Shown here: positions 24,045 through 32,758 of the stretch, piece after piece
Position numbering within the stretch: the stretch's first letter is position 1
How the letters are laid out: the number at the start of each line of letters is the position of its first letter
Source: Plantactinospora endophytica
GTDB taxonomy: Bacteria; Actinomycetota; Actinomycetes; Mycobacteriales; Micromonosporaceae
Direction: 5' to 3'
NCBI RefSeq assembly: GCF_016862915.1
Contig: NZ_BONW01000001.1
Span: 434,001-498,000, forward strand
Length of the DNA stretch: 64,000 bases
Made by a program: the position numbers and the translations under genes
Notes under the pieces: generated by a model
Database searches by the model: none
What the model was told of the DNA's origin: nothing
The model's input: the letters and a program-made list of their open reading frames with translations, nothing else

Positions 24045-27000
24045 TCAGGCTGCGATGTTCCGGGCAGCCGAATAGACGTCGGGTGGGAGTGGCTTATCGA
24101 GCTGCCACAGTATGCGCATTGGCCGGCTGCCGTTGTGCGAGTCGTAGGTTATCGGCCCCGCATACAAGTACGGCGGAGCGCCGAGGTCTCCGTCGCGGAT
24201 CTTGGTCTCGCGGACGAAGAGATGCACAGTCGAACCACGCTCGACATGGTGGATGTAGCGCTGTCCTGTCGGAGACGCCGCCGTCGTGGTGCTCTGCGAC
24301 TCCCATTGGAATAGCTCGTCGGTGATGGCGCGGTCGGCGTACATGGTGGTGGGGGAGTAGTGATGTTCAGACTTTTGCAGGGTGACGAAGAAGAGGTCCG
24401 CGTTCTCCTCCGGAACCCACTTCACACCTTCGCGGAGTTGAGTGGGGTTCGATACACCAAAGCCGGCGCACACCTCATCGCGGCTGTACCGGGCGTGAAC
24501 CCGTAGCGGGACCGTCGTGGAGGCTGGACCGGTCGTGACGCGATGGATGCGCTGTTGTAGCAGCTCAGCAAGCTGATCAAGTTCGTCGCAGCGATGCGGC
24601 TGCGCCCAGAGCCGCTGGAGTCCCTCCTCTTTGCGCTCAAGAGGGATCTTGTTGCCCCAGAGGATGATGTGCAGGAGGTCTCCGAGCCGGCCAGCGTCAG
24701 GGCGTCGCTTATTCGCCGCTTCGCGAAGCACGGCAAGCCGGTCCGGGTCGTCCAGGTGCAGCATCCGGCCGATCGCAGCGCCAAGTGTGACGTCATCCGG
24801 GTCGATGCGGCCCTGGCTCAAGCCCGCGCGACGGCGAAGCCCGGTCCAGCCACCGAGACTCTTGCGACGGTAGATGTCCTCCAGCTCCAAGCCAGTCTCC
24901 CGCAGGAAGTCAGCGAGCTTGACGTCGCCGAGGTCTCGCAATTCGTTGGTGAGGCTTCTAGTCGAGTTGGGTAAGGCTGCCTTGAGGTTGGCCAGGACGA
25001 TTTCCTTCGCCACCCGGTCAAGTTCGATGTGACATCCGCTCGGCAGGTGGGGGAAGTCATGCTCGACCGCGTGAGTTAGCGATCGGCGGCTGACTCCGGT
25101 CAGTGCTCGCCATCTGAGGTCGAAGCGGAAGTTGGTGTGCTGCCCACCAATAAAGTCGAGCACGGTGAGGCAGGCTTTGCCCTCGTCAAGACGCAGTCCT
25201 CGGCCAAGCTGCTGAAGGAAGACGGTTGCGCTCTCGGTAGGGCGCAGCATCAGGATCGTGTCGACCATTGGCAGGTCGATACCTTCGTTGAACAGGTCCA
25301 CAGTGAAGAGGATCCGCAACTCGCCACGCCGAAACTGGTCGATCAGCCGCCTGCGCTGGTCTCCATCGAGGCGCGAGGTCACGGCGGCGGCGGGCACGCC
25401 GGACTGGTTGAACGACTTGGCCATGAACTTCGCGTGGTCGACGCTTACGCAGAAGCCCAACGCTCGCATCTGGGCTACGTCGATCTTGTTGCGTACTGCA
25501 TGCAGGATCTTGGAAACCCGTGCGTCGTCGCCGGTGTAGAGCCGGCTTAGCTCTCCCAGGTCGTAGCCCTGGCCGCGCCGCCAGCGCAGGGTCGACAGAT
25601 CTACGTCGTCATGCAGACCGAAATACTGGAACGGTGCGAGGAGTTGCCGTTCGAGAGCTTCCCACAGGTGCAGTTCGACGGCGGTTCGTCCGTCGAACCA
25701 GTGCCGGACATTGCCGCCGTCCGCCCGGTCCGGCGTCGCGGTCAAGCCGAGGAGTTCGCGGGGTTGGAGCCGCTTCAGGACGCGGGCATACGTGGGTGCC
25801 TCGGCGTGGTGGAACTCGTCGACGATCACCATGTCGAACCGGTCGGCCGGCAGGTCCTCATCACCGAGTCGATGCAGTGATTGGATCGAGGCGAAGACGT
25901 ATCGCCAGTCACGCGGCTTTTCGCCCCCGACCAGTACGTCGCCGAAGCTGCCCTGATGCAGGACTTTCCGGAAGACCGATCGGCTCTGCCGAAGGATCTG
26001 CTCCTGATGTGCGATGAAGAGCAGGCTGTCAACCTTGCGGTTGTTCCAGAGACGGCGGTAGTCCAAGGCGGCGACCACGGTCTTTCCGGTGCCGGTGGCC
26101 ATCACCACCAGGTTGCGGTGGTGACCGTGGACCAGGCGTTCGGCTTCGAGGTCAGAGAGAATCTCCTGCTGATAGCCGTACGGATGGACGTCGATGTTCG
26201 TGATCTCGACATCGGCCTCGGCGGTGTCGACCAGGCGTTGACCACGTGGGAGCCGCTGACGACGCTCGTGTTGCAGAGCTTGACGCAGCCGGTCGCCGTG
26301 CACAGCCGGGTCGTACGTCTCGAAGGCCGGATCGTTCCAGTAGTCGGTGAACGTCGCCTCGAAGGTGTCGATGACGTGGGGCTGCTCAACATTGGAGACA
26401 CGGACGTTCCACTCCAGGCCGTCGACCAGGGCCGCCCTGGACAGGTTCGAGGAGCCGACGTAGGCGGTGACGACGCCACTGTTCCGGCGGAAGAGCCATG
26501 CCTTGGCGTGTAGCCGGGTGGTCTTCGTCTCGTACGAGACCTTGATTTCGGCACCGAGTTCGGCCAGCCGGTCCACGGCGCGTTGGTCAGTAGCGCCGAG
26601 GTAGGTCGTGGTGATGATCCGGAGGCGACCGCCGCGAGCGATCAACTCCTGCACCGACCCTTCCAGCATCCGCACGCCGTACCAGGTGATGAAGGCGCAG
26701 AGCAGGTCGACGTTGTCTGCCGACGCCATCTCACTGTTGACCTCGTGGCCGATGCGTGGCTGATGCCGGCCGTTCACCAGAAGGGCGCCGGTCGACAGCG
26801 GAGTGGTGGGTCGGACAGGAAAGTGTGGTGCGGCCGGTGGAATCGGGGGGTGGGCGATGGCGGTGAGGAGCTGCCTGTGCGCCTCGGCTAGTTGGTCATC
26901 GCTGCCGGCCGCCCGTGGCTCGATCTCGGCGATGCTCTCCGCGATGCGGTTAGCCATCTCAATCTGTCTGGCAAGTCGGTCGCTGTCGGTGCCGCTGACG

Positions 27001-27209
27001 GAGCGCAGCGCTCGTTGCGCCAGCCCGGTGAGATGCCTCGCCAGCACTACGTGGGCATCCGCTGGATCAAGTTCGGCTCGCTCGACCAGTTCAGGATCGA
27101 GATGCTGAAGCTTGTCGGCGAGCTCGTTGGTGATGAGATGTTCGTAGATGCCACGCGCCAGCTCCGTCACCTCGGAGAGGCTAGCGGCTCGTGCGCTGCT
27201 TCGGATCAA
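24045..27209 (-). CDS. PLD-like nuclease fused to SF2 helicase with DUF3427
   Basis: 1054 residues. An N-terminal helical region, a phospholipase-D-like domain (about 140-300; HAKAWLF at 234-240 and GSSNLSRAAL at 252-261), an SF2 helicase (ATGTGKT at 371-377, DEFH at 464-467, LTATPDR, QQLGRGLR) and a long C-terminal DUF3427-type region with its FVTLQKSE and RPMRILW ends. Such proteins occur in bacterial defence islands. The window's frame begins at a TTG (27209); a GTG at 27170 is an alternative. The base composition is clearly less GC-rich than the core genes, which points to transfer. Confidence 0.85.
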   Translation of the reverse strand: MIRSSARAASLSEVTELARGIYEHLITNELADKLQHLDPELVERAELDPADAHVVLARHLTGLAQRALRSVSGTDSDRLARQIEMANRIAESIAEIEPRAAGSDDQLAEAHRQLLTAIAHPPIPPAAPHFPVRPTTPLSTGALLVNGRHQPRIGHEVNSEMASADNVDLLCAFITWYGVRMLEGSVQELIARGGRLRIITTTYLGATDQRAVDRLAELGAEIKVSYETKTTRLHAKAWLFRRNSGVVTAYVGSSNLSRAALVDGLEWNVRVSNVEQPHVIDTFEATFTDYWNDPAFETYDPAVHGDRLRQALQHERRQRLPRGQRLVDTAEADVEITNIDVHPYGYQQEILSDLEAERLVHGHHRNLVVMATGTGKTVVAALDYRRLWNNRKVDSLLFIAHQEQILRQSRSVFRKVLHQGSFGDVLVGGEKPRDWRYVFASIQSLHRLGDEDLPADRFDMVIVDEFHHAEAPTYARVLKRLQPRELLGLTATPDRADGGNVRHWFDGRTAVELHLWEALERQLLAPFQYFGLHDDVDLSTLRWRRGQGYDLGELSRLYTGDDARVSKILHAVRNKIDVAQMRALGFCVSVDHAKFMAKSFNQSGVPAAAVTSRLDGDQRRRLIDQFRRGELRILFTVDLFNEGIDLPMVDTILMLRPTESATVFLQQLGRGLRLDEGKACLTVLDFIGGQHTNFRFDLRWRALTGVSRRSLTHAVEHDFPHLPSGCHIELDRVAKEIVLANLKAALPNSTRSLTNELRDLGDVKLADFLRETGLELEDIYRRKSLGGWTGLRRRAGLSQGRIDPDDVTLGAAIGRMLHLDDPDRLAVLREAANKRRPDAGRLGDLLHIILWGNKIPLERKEEGLQRLWAQPHRCDELDQLAELLQQRIHRVTTGPASTTVPLRVHARYSRDEVCAGFGVSNPTQLREGVKWVPEENADLFFVTLQKSEHHYSPTTMYADRAITDELFQWESQSTTTAASPTGQRYIHHVERGSTVHLFVRETKIRDGDLGAPPYLYAGPITYDSHNGSRPMRILWQLDKPLPPDVYSAARNIAA

Positions 27210-27235
27210 GTCTGTGCCTGGGGCACGTGGCTCGT

Positions 27236-27811
27236 TCAGTCCAGTTGCGGCGTCGAAGGGCGTAGCCGTGCCAGCTCACCGGCCAACCGGGGCCACTGGA
27301 ATGGTGCGTTTGGCTCTGTCGGCCGGATGAAATTGGCTGCGGTAAAGGTGACCCCGGAGTCGCTGAGCGTCTGCACATGGGTTCGGTAGGCAGGGTGGGT
27401 GACCAGCGCGTTCTTGGCGTATGGGGAGACGAGGATGGGCAGGCCGAGGCCGAGTACCTCGTTGAGGATGCCGAGGGCAAGCGTGTCGTTGATGCCGAGC
27501 GCCCACTTGTTGATCGTGTTGAACGTGGCGGGAGCGACCAGCACCACGTCCGCCTTCGGCAGTAGGTCCGGTTGATCCGGCGTTCGCCGTTCGGAGCGGA
27601 CCGGGTTGCCAGTCTGCTCCGCCAAGCCGTCACGCTCGATCCAACTCGCGGCTGTCGGGGTGGCAATCACCCAAACTGCCCAGCCATCCCTCATCAACAC
27701 CTCAACAAGTTCCCGAATCTGGAGTGCAGGAGGAGCCGCGCAGACAATGAGGTGTAGGACGAGGCGCTGCCGCGATAGGTCACCCTGGTCAGCTGTGCGG
27801 TGGCTGATCAT
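27236..27811 (-). CDS. Flavoprotein (phosphopantothenoylcysteine-decarboxylase-like)
   Basis: 191 residues of the HFCD flavoprotein family: LHLIVCAAPPALQIRELV (FMN phosphate site), WVIATPTAASWI, VLVAPATFNTINKWALGIND (the flavin/substrate region), and GLPILVSPYAKNAL. It lacks the coenzyme A partner domain, so it is not a housekeeping CoaBC. Such stand-alone members modify peptides or act in unassigned pathways. It lies 26 bp upstream of the helicase on the same strand and 52 bp downstream of the phosphatase-like gene. Confidence 0.82.
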   Translation of the reverse strand: MISHRTADQGDLSRQRLVLHLIVCAAPPALQIRELVEVLMRDGWAVWVIATPTAASWIERDGLAEQTGNPVRSERRTPDQPDLLPKADVVLVAPATFNTINKWALGINDTLALGILNEVLGLGLPILVSPYAKNALVTHPAYRTHVQTLSDSGVTFTAANFIRPTEPNAPFQWPRLAGELARLRPSTPQLD

Positions 27812-27863
27812 CTGTTAGCACACGTCGAGAGCGGTTATGAGCTGGCCGGCGCCGATTCGCATG

Positions 27864-28679
27864 CTAGCCGCCTCTCCCGCAGCCCGTCGTGCTTGCCCGA
27901 GCAGCGGCGAGATGCGACAGCACCAGGTCTGTCAGGGCAGGCGTCGTGCCCAGGGTGACAGAGGAGTCTCTTGTGTACGGCGTTCCATCCCCGTCAACGA
28001 TGACCGCACCGGCCTCGGTGGCGATGGCGACGCCCGCCGTCATGTCCCACGGATGGTTGGAGAGCGTGAGAGCGGCATCAAGCCTCCCTTCGGCGAGCCA
28101 GGCGAGGTCGAGAGCCGCTGATCCGGTCATCCGAATGCGCAACACCTTCTGGGCGAGTTGAGCCGTCAGCGCCAAGCGCAGCTCGTTCTTCCCCGTCGCG
28201 CCCGGACCAACTGCGTAGTCGCCGATCCCGACGATGGCCTCGTTGAGGGTCGTCGTGCTGCTGACCTCGATTCGCTGGCCGTTCGCGTACGCGCCCTCGC
28301 CTCTCGCCGCTACGTACTGACGGTTGAGGAAGGGTAGGTCGATGACGCCGAGAACTGGCTGGCCGCCATCGATCAACCCGAGGGAGATCCCGCAGAGGGG
28401 CAGCCCACGGACGAAGTTCGCGGTCCCGTCTATTGGGTCAAGTGCCCACTGCAAGTCGCCGGATCCGCTGATTCCTTCCTCCTCGCCAAGGAATCCGATA
28501 TCCGGGGTCAGGTCGTGAAGGAAGGCTCGTAGATCGCGTTCGATCTGGTAGTCCAGCTCAGACACGACGTCGCGTTCACCTTTCGGTGTCAGCGCCCCCG
28601 GCGGCTGCTCCCGCAGGACAGTGCTCGCCCGCTCGATCGCCTTCACCGCGATGGGCAGTAGCTCGTGGTACGCCGTCAC
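27864..28679 (-). CDS. Inositol-monophosphatase-family phosphatase
   Basis: 271 residues with the metal-binding motifs of the IMPase/FBPase/CysQ superfamily: GEEEGI, DPIDGTANF and WDMTAGVAIATEAGA. The substrate (inositol phosphate, PAP or a sugar phosphate) cannot be told. The GTG at 28679 overlaps the stop of the upstream regulator gene (GTGA), so the pair is translationally coupled. A nucleotide- or messenger-degrading role inside this operon is a possibility, not a conclusion. Confidence 0.86.
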   Translation of the reverse strand: MTAYHELLPIAVKAIERASTVLREQPPGALTPKGERDVVSELDYQIERDLRAFLHDLTPDIGFLGEEEGISGSGDLQWALDPIDGTANFVRGLPLCGISLGLIDGGQPVLGVIDLPFLNRQYVAARGEGAYANGQRIEVSSTTTLNEAIVGIGDYAVGPGATGKNELRLALTAQLAQKVLRIRMTGSAALDLAWLAEGRLDAALTLSNHPWDMTAGVAIATEAGAVIVDGDGTPYTRDSSVTLGTTPALTDLVLSHLAAARASTTGCGRGG

Positions 28680-29485
28680 AACTGCCGGCTCCCCTCCCAC
28701 TGCGCGGTGAAGACCTGTTCAAAGACGGGGTACAGCCCCGAGGGCTGCCCGCGCCGGATCACGAAGGCCGGCGCATCGACTCCTCTGCTCTGAGGAAGAT
28801 AGGGCTGGGTGATGCAGAGGTCATCCACGATGACGATGTTGAACCTGACCGTCTCGTCGTAGACCCCAACAGCGACACCCTGTTGTAGGTCCTCGGGTAG
28901 TCGATCACGGATCCGCAACATGGTCTCGATGTTGAGTCTCGTCAGTGCTGCCAGATGGCCTGCCGGAAAGCCCTCCTCGGCCTCCCTGGCCTGGATGGCT
29001 GACCCGGCCGGGTCGAGGAACAGGCATTGGGCGTGCGTCCCGGACTGGATGAGCTCTCGCCAGCGGTGATCGGCATAGTGCTGGCACAGGACGTTCAACG
29101 AGAGGCCCGCCGCCCGCACCAAGCGGGCACCGTTCAGCAGATGCTCGTGGGGCAGGTTCGTCATAAGTTCGGCGCGGGTTCGGTAGACGGCCGTTACGCC
29201 CGCGAGGCAATTGGCCGGTACCTGCTCGTCCGGCTGCTGGACTTGGGCGCTGGTGCCTGTGATCGAGTCGAAGCGGCGCTGGATGTCGGTCTCCGCCCTG
29301 GCCAGGGCGGTATCGAGCGCGGCCTGCATTTCAGGGCGTGGGCGAACGTTCGATTGACCGGCCTCCCACTTCGACACCGTGCGGTCACTCACCCCAAGAT
29401 GCTCCGCGAAGTTCCGGATGCTCATCCGTAATGCCTGGCGCAGTGCCCGCGTCTCGCGGCCGGTCCACCTCTGGACGGTTGCCAT
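28676..29485 (-). CDS. XRE-family regulator with DUF5919-like sensor domain
   Basis: 269 residues. The N-terminal helix-turn-helix (about 13-50: LRMSIRNFAEHLGVSDRTV, SKWEAG) is of the Cro/C1 type. The C-terminal domain (about 95-265) includes LMTNLPHEHLLNGARLVRAAG and CLFLDPAGSAIQAREAEEG, resembling DUF5919. This kind of regulator is common in actinomycete accessory regions. It heads the four-gene minus-strand operon and is divergent from the three small genes at 29722-30589. Confidence 0.8.
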   Translation of the reverse strand: MATVQRWTGRETRALRQALRMSIRNFAEHLGVSDRTVSKWEAGQSNVRPRPEMQAALDTALARAETDIQRRFDSITGTSAQVQQPDEQVPANCLAGVTAVYRTRAELMTNLPHEHLLNGARLVRAAGLSLNVLCQHYADHRWRELIQSGTHAQCLFLDPAGSAIQAREAEEGFPAGHLAALTRLNIETMLRIRDRLPEDLQQGVAVGVYDETVRFNIVIVDDLCITQPYLPQSRGVDAPAFVIRRGQPSGLYPVFEQVFTAQWEGSRQL

Positions 29486-29721
29486 TCAGTCGTCTCCGAT
29501 CAAGCCGAGACCGGTCTTTGTGCAGCCTACCGACAGTGCGTGCCGGATAGATACCGCACAAGTACGTGGCGTAGTCCTGCCCTGAGAGGCGCGAGCTGAC
29601 CAGGGTGGATGTGTGGCCCGGGGCGGGTGCTGGGCTCCGGTCGGTACGGCACGCGCGGTCGTACCGGTCGTCCCCGCCCGCCTCGGCGCCAACCCATCAA
29701 CCCGTCAACCGATGGAGGGTC

Positions 29722-29982
29722 ATGAGTCAGGTCGGTGAGCCGTTGGACGAGTTGCCGTTGCCGCCGTACGTGACGGCCGAGGATGTCGACTTCGCGGTAC
29801 GGGCGATCGCGGTCCATGCTCCCGAGCAGTGGCCCACCGGCCCGCTCTGCCGCAACGACCACGCCCCGCACCCGTGCCGCCTGCACCGCTGGGGCCAACG
29901 CGTCCTCGCCCAACGCGGCCTCACCGCCACCGAGATAACCGCCCTGGTCGCCCACTACCGGGCAACGGCGGTACGGCGATGA
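29722..29982 (+). CDS. Small unknown protein with Cys/His cluster
   Basis: 86 residues, function unknown. CRNDHAPHPCRLHRWG holds two cysteines and three histidines in 15 residues, so a zinc site is plausible. The ATG at 29722 follows GGAGGG. First gene of a three-gene operon joined by stop/start overlaps and divergent from the XRE regulator. Confidence 0.68.
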   Translation: MSQVGEPLDELPLPPYVTAEDVDFAVRAIAVHAPEQWPTGPLCRNDHAPHPCRLHRWGQRVLAQRGLTATEITALVAHYRATAVRR

Positions 29983-30332
29983 CCTACGAACGAACCGGCG
30001 ACCCCCTGCGCCCTTCCGTCATCCGGGCAGCGCTCGCCGTGATGCGCCGCCGCTGGCGCGGCCTAGACCCCATGGAGGTGTACGAGTTCCTCCGCCTGGT
30101 CGCCGGCGAGATGGAACGCCTGCAACGCGAGGTCACCGCCGCGCAGGCCAAGGCCGAACGCGCCCGCGAGGGCCTACGCCAGTGGCAGGTCCGCCACATC
30201 GGCTGCAAGTTCGCCGACCCATCCGCCGAGCCCGACCCGCAATCTCCATCACACCAGGGACCGACCACCGGCCGCCGCCTCGCCAACCCCACCGACCAGG
30301 ACCAGCAACCTCGCAACGGCGGCCACTGGTGA
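29979..30332 (+). CDS. DivIVA-like small coiled-coil protein
   Basis: 117 residues. LDPMEVYEFLRLVAGEMERL followed by a heptad stretch (REVTAAQAKAERAREGL) looks like the N-terminal lipid-binding part of DivIVA domains and its coiled coil. The tail is polar and disordered. ATGA overlap with the gene before and GTGA overlap with the gene after. Function unknown. Confidence 0.65.
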   Translation: MTYERTGDPLRPSVIRAALAVMRRRWRGLDPMEVYEFLRLVAGEMERLQREVTAAQAKAERAREGLRQWQVRHIGCKFADPSAEPDPQSPSHQGPTTGRRLANPTDQDQQPRNGGHW

Positions 30333-30589
30333 GCGCACCCCGCTGGGTCATTCACCTACCCACCACCCTCACCGACCACCAAGCGGCCGTCGACCTGCTC
30401 ACGGCCCTGCGAGCCTCCCTCGCCCACGTGCCCGTACTCGACTTCGGCGAAGCAACCATCTCGCCCGAGGACCAGCAGTCGACGCGTACCCGAATCTGGT
30501 GTGACGCCCCGGTCGGCGAACCTCGCGGCGGCCCCGGCAGCCGGCGGTGTCACCAGCTCGTCGACCACCCCGGGCCGTGCGCCGGCTGA
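30329..30589 (+). CDS. Small unknown protein
   Basis: 86 residues, not recognised. An alpha/beta-like N-terminus (WVIHLPTTLTDHQAAVDLL) is followed by three cysteines (IWCDAP, RRCHQL, GPCAG). The GTG overlaps the preceding stop. Last gene of the small operon. Confidence 0.6.
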   Translation: MSAPRWVIHLPTTLTDHQAAVDLLTALRASLAHVPVLDFGEATISPEDQQSTRTRIWCDAPVGEPRGGPGSRRCHQLVDHPGPCAG

Positions 30590-30745
30590 CTACGCCCGAC
30601 CCGGCCGGCGTTGGCCCGAGCGGTCGGATCGCCGCCCGCCCGGCGGGCACCGGCCGCCGAACGGACCACGACGGTACGACAACGACCGCCAGACCCGGCC
30701 CACAAATCGATGCTTCTCCGAAGCGTCCTCGGATACCGTTCCCGC

Positions 30746-31630
30746 ATGCCGGACCCGTCCGCCGAAGAGCTGCTCGCCGACTTCACCCCGCCCCGGCCCT
30801 ACACCGTCGACCTCGTCTCCACCGCGCCGACCGTCGGCGGCGTGCACGTGGTGATCGACGACGGCGAGGTCGTCTACGTCGGCGAGACCGGCCATCTGCG
30901 GGAGCGCCTCCGCACCCACCTGCGCGGCAACCGGGGCTCGTCGGTGCTGCACAAGCAGGTCGGCGAGGAACTGGACAGCGGCGGGACGACCACCGCCTCC
31001 GCCGACGACATCGCCGGCTGGCTGGGCGGGCGGACGCTCCGCTGGCGGGTCACCGAGGATCGGCTCAAGCTCAAGGCGGCGCTGGTGTCGCGGCTGAATC
31101 CGCGCTTCAATCACCAACTCCGCACCAACCTGCCGGCCCGTCCGGACGCCACCGCCGGACCCGCCACCTCGGACGGGCCGTCGGGCCCGCCCGACGAACC
31201 CAACCCCATGCCCGCGCCCGCCGAACAGGCCGAAGGCCGGCGGCGCCGCAAAGCCGAGGTCACCGTCCGGCAGGGCCAGCCGGACTTCCGCCGCCAGCTT
31301 TTCCAGGCGTACGACGGCAGGTGTGCGATCTCCGGCTGCAACGTCGACGCCGCGCTCCAGGCGGCACACATCAGCCCGTACGACGGTCCGGCGACCAACA
31401 CCGTCAGCAACGGTCTGCTGCTCCGGGCCGACCTGCACAACATCTTCGACCGTGGCCTGCTCTGGATCGACGACGATTACCGGGTACGCCTCGCCGCCAG
31501 CGTCCGCGACCACTACGCCGACTACGACGGTCAGCCTCTCCGCCTGCCGACCCGCTCCGAACATCGGCCGGACCGGGCGGCCCTTCGGCTGCACCGGGAC
31601 ACCATGGTGGACGTCGCACCCGCTCTCTGA
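30746..31630 (+). CDS. GIY-YIG / HNH fusion endonuclease
   Basis: 294 residues with two nuclease domains. The N-terminal GIY-YIG-type domain (about 28-125) shows VGGVHVV and VVYVGETGHLRERLRTHL. The C-terminal HNH_2-type domain (about 180-255) shows FQAYDGRCAISGC, LQAAHISPYDG, SNGLLLRADLHNIFDRGLLWID, giving the H, N and H residues. A Pro-rich linker joins them. Such fusions are found among restriction-like enzymes. TACCGT six bases before the ATG gives a leaderless start. No methyltransferase partner is present nearby. Confidence 0.82.
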   Translation: MPDPSAEELLADFTPPRPYTVDLVSTAPTVGGVHVVIDDGEVVYVGETGHLRERLRTHLRGNRGSSVLHKQVGEELDSGGTTTASADDIAGWLGGRTLRWRVTEDRLKLKAALVSRLNPRFNHQLRTNLPARPDATAGPATSDGPSGPPDEPNPMPAPAEQAEGRRRRKAEVTVRQGQPDFRRQLFQAYDGRCAISGCNVDAALQAAHISPYDGPATNTVSNGLLLRADLHNIFDRGLLWIDDDYRVRLAASVRDHYADYDGQPLRLPTRSEHRPDRAALRLHRDTMVDVAPAL

Positions 31631-31780
31631 CCCTGGCCGGCATCTCACCGCCAGGCGACTGTGCCCCCGCCGTGTCCGCTGCCTCCACTAGGGTGCCCCT
31701 CGGAGGATCGATCGAGGCGTGCACCACCGGCCGGCACCACGAGGCCGACGTCACCGAGCGGACGGGGCAAGAGGAGCACG

Positions 31781-32521
31781 ATGTCGTACGTGCCTAGTGG
31801 TACCTGGCACCCACCGGTGCAGCCCGTTCAGCCGGCACACCCCTCCGCGCCTCCCGGGCCGAGCGTGTGGTGGCGGATCGGCCACAGTTGGTGGCTGCTG
31901 CTGCCGGTCGTCGGCTTCAGTTGCCTGGCCGGCTTCGGCTTCCTCTACATCGGACTCCGCGCCCGGCGACCGGCCTGGTGGCTGCCGGGCGTCGGCTACC
32001 TGCTGGTCTCCTGGACCTGCTTCATGCTGGTCGGCAGCACGTTCGCGGGCGGCGCGCTCTCCGACTTGGCGTCCGGCATCTTCCTGCTGAGCTGGATGGT
32101 CAGCATCACCCACGCCGGCATCCTCAACGGCTCCTGGCTACGGTGGCGGGCCGCCCACCGCCCCTGGTACGCCGCACCGCCGCACGCACCGGGCTGGCCG
32201 CCGCCGATGATGGCCCCGCCGACCGGCCACTTCCACGGCGTACCACCCGTGTCGCCGGGGTACCCGCCGGTCGCGCCGGCCTCACCGGCCTACGGTCCGG
32301 GCAGTCCTGCCGTGCTCGGTCCGGCACCGATGCCGTACCAGCCGACCTCCGGCTCACCCACCGGCTCGTACCCGCACGCGCTGACCGAGCCGCACCTGCC
32401 GCCACCCGTCGACCCGTACGCCAGCCTGCCGCTCGACCCGGACCTGCCGCCACCGGTGGACCCGTACTCCGGCCCGCTTCCAGGGCAGGAGCCGCCGTCC
32501 CCGCCGGGCGGCTACCGCTAG
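31781..32521 (+). CDS. Proline-rich membrane protein
   Basis: 246 residues. A short Pro-rich N-terminus, three or four hydrophobic segments (about 35-55, 63-82, 88-105), and a cytoplasmic or surface tail of about 110 residues rich in P, G and Y with repeated LPPPVDPY. The ATG follows GAGGAG. Function unknown. Confidence 0.7.
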   Translation: MSYVPSGTWHPPVQPVQPAHPSAPPGPSVWWRIGHSWWLLLPVVGFSCLAGFGFLYIGLRARRPAWWLPGVGYLLVSWTCFMLVGSTFAGGALSDLASGIFLLSWMVSITHAGILNGSWLRWRAAHRPWYAAPPHAPGWPPPMMAPPTGHFHGVPPVSPGYPPVAPASPAYGPGSPAVLGPAPMPYQPTSGSPTGSYPHALTEPHLPPPVDPYASLPLDPDLPPPVDPYSGPLPGQEPPSPPGGYR

Positions 32522-32620
32522 CGTCGCGCCCCGGGACCCCGGGAAGACTGCCCGCCCAGAGCCCCCGCTCGGCCGGGTCGATGCTGCCGGCCGCCCCGAC
32601 AACCGCGCTGGCGCACGTGC

Positions 32621-32659
32621 CTGACCGTGGTGGCGCAGGTCTCTGACCGTGGTGGCGCA
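32621..32659. repeat. Two-copy 22-bp direct repeat
   Basis: CTGACCGTGGTGGCGCA occurs at 32621-32637 and 32643-32659, 22 bp apart, in the gap before the next gene. Confidence 0.7.
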
Positions 32660-32758
32660 CGTCCATGCATCCAGGGCCGAGTCAGCCATCACAGTGTATC
32701 GATGGCGAAATGTGCCAGGATAGTCGTACATGGATGTCCGAGCTGCGGGAGGATTTCG

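Noticed and set aside
29486-29721. A gene in the gap between the XRE regulator and the small operon
   Set aside because: Short frames here lack codon bias and a ribosome site; the gap is better read as a divergent promoter region.
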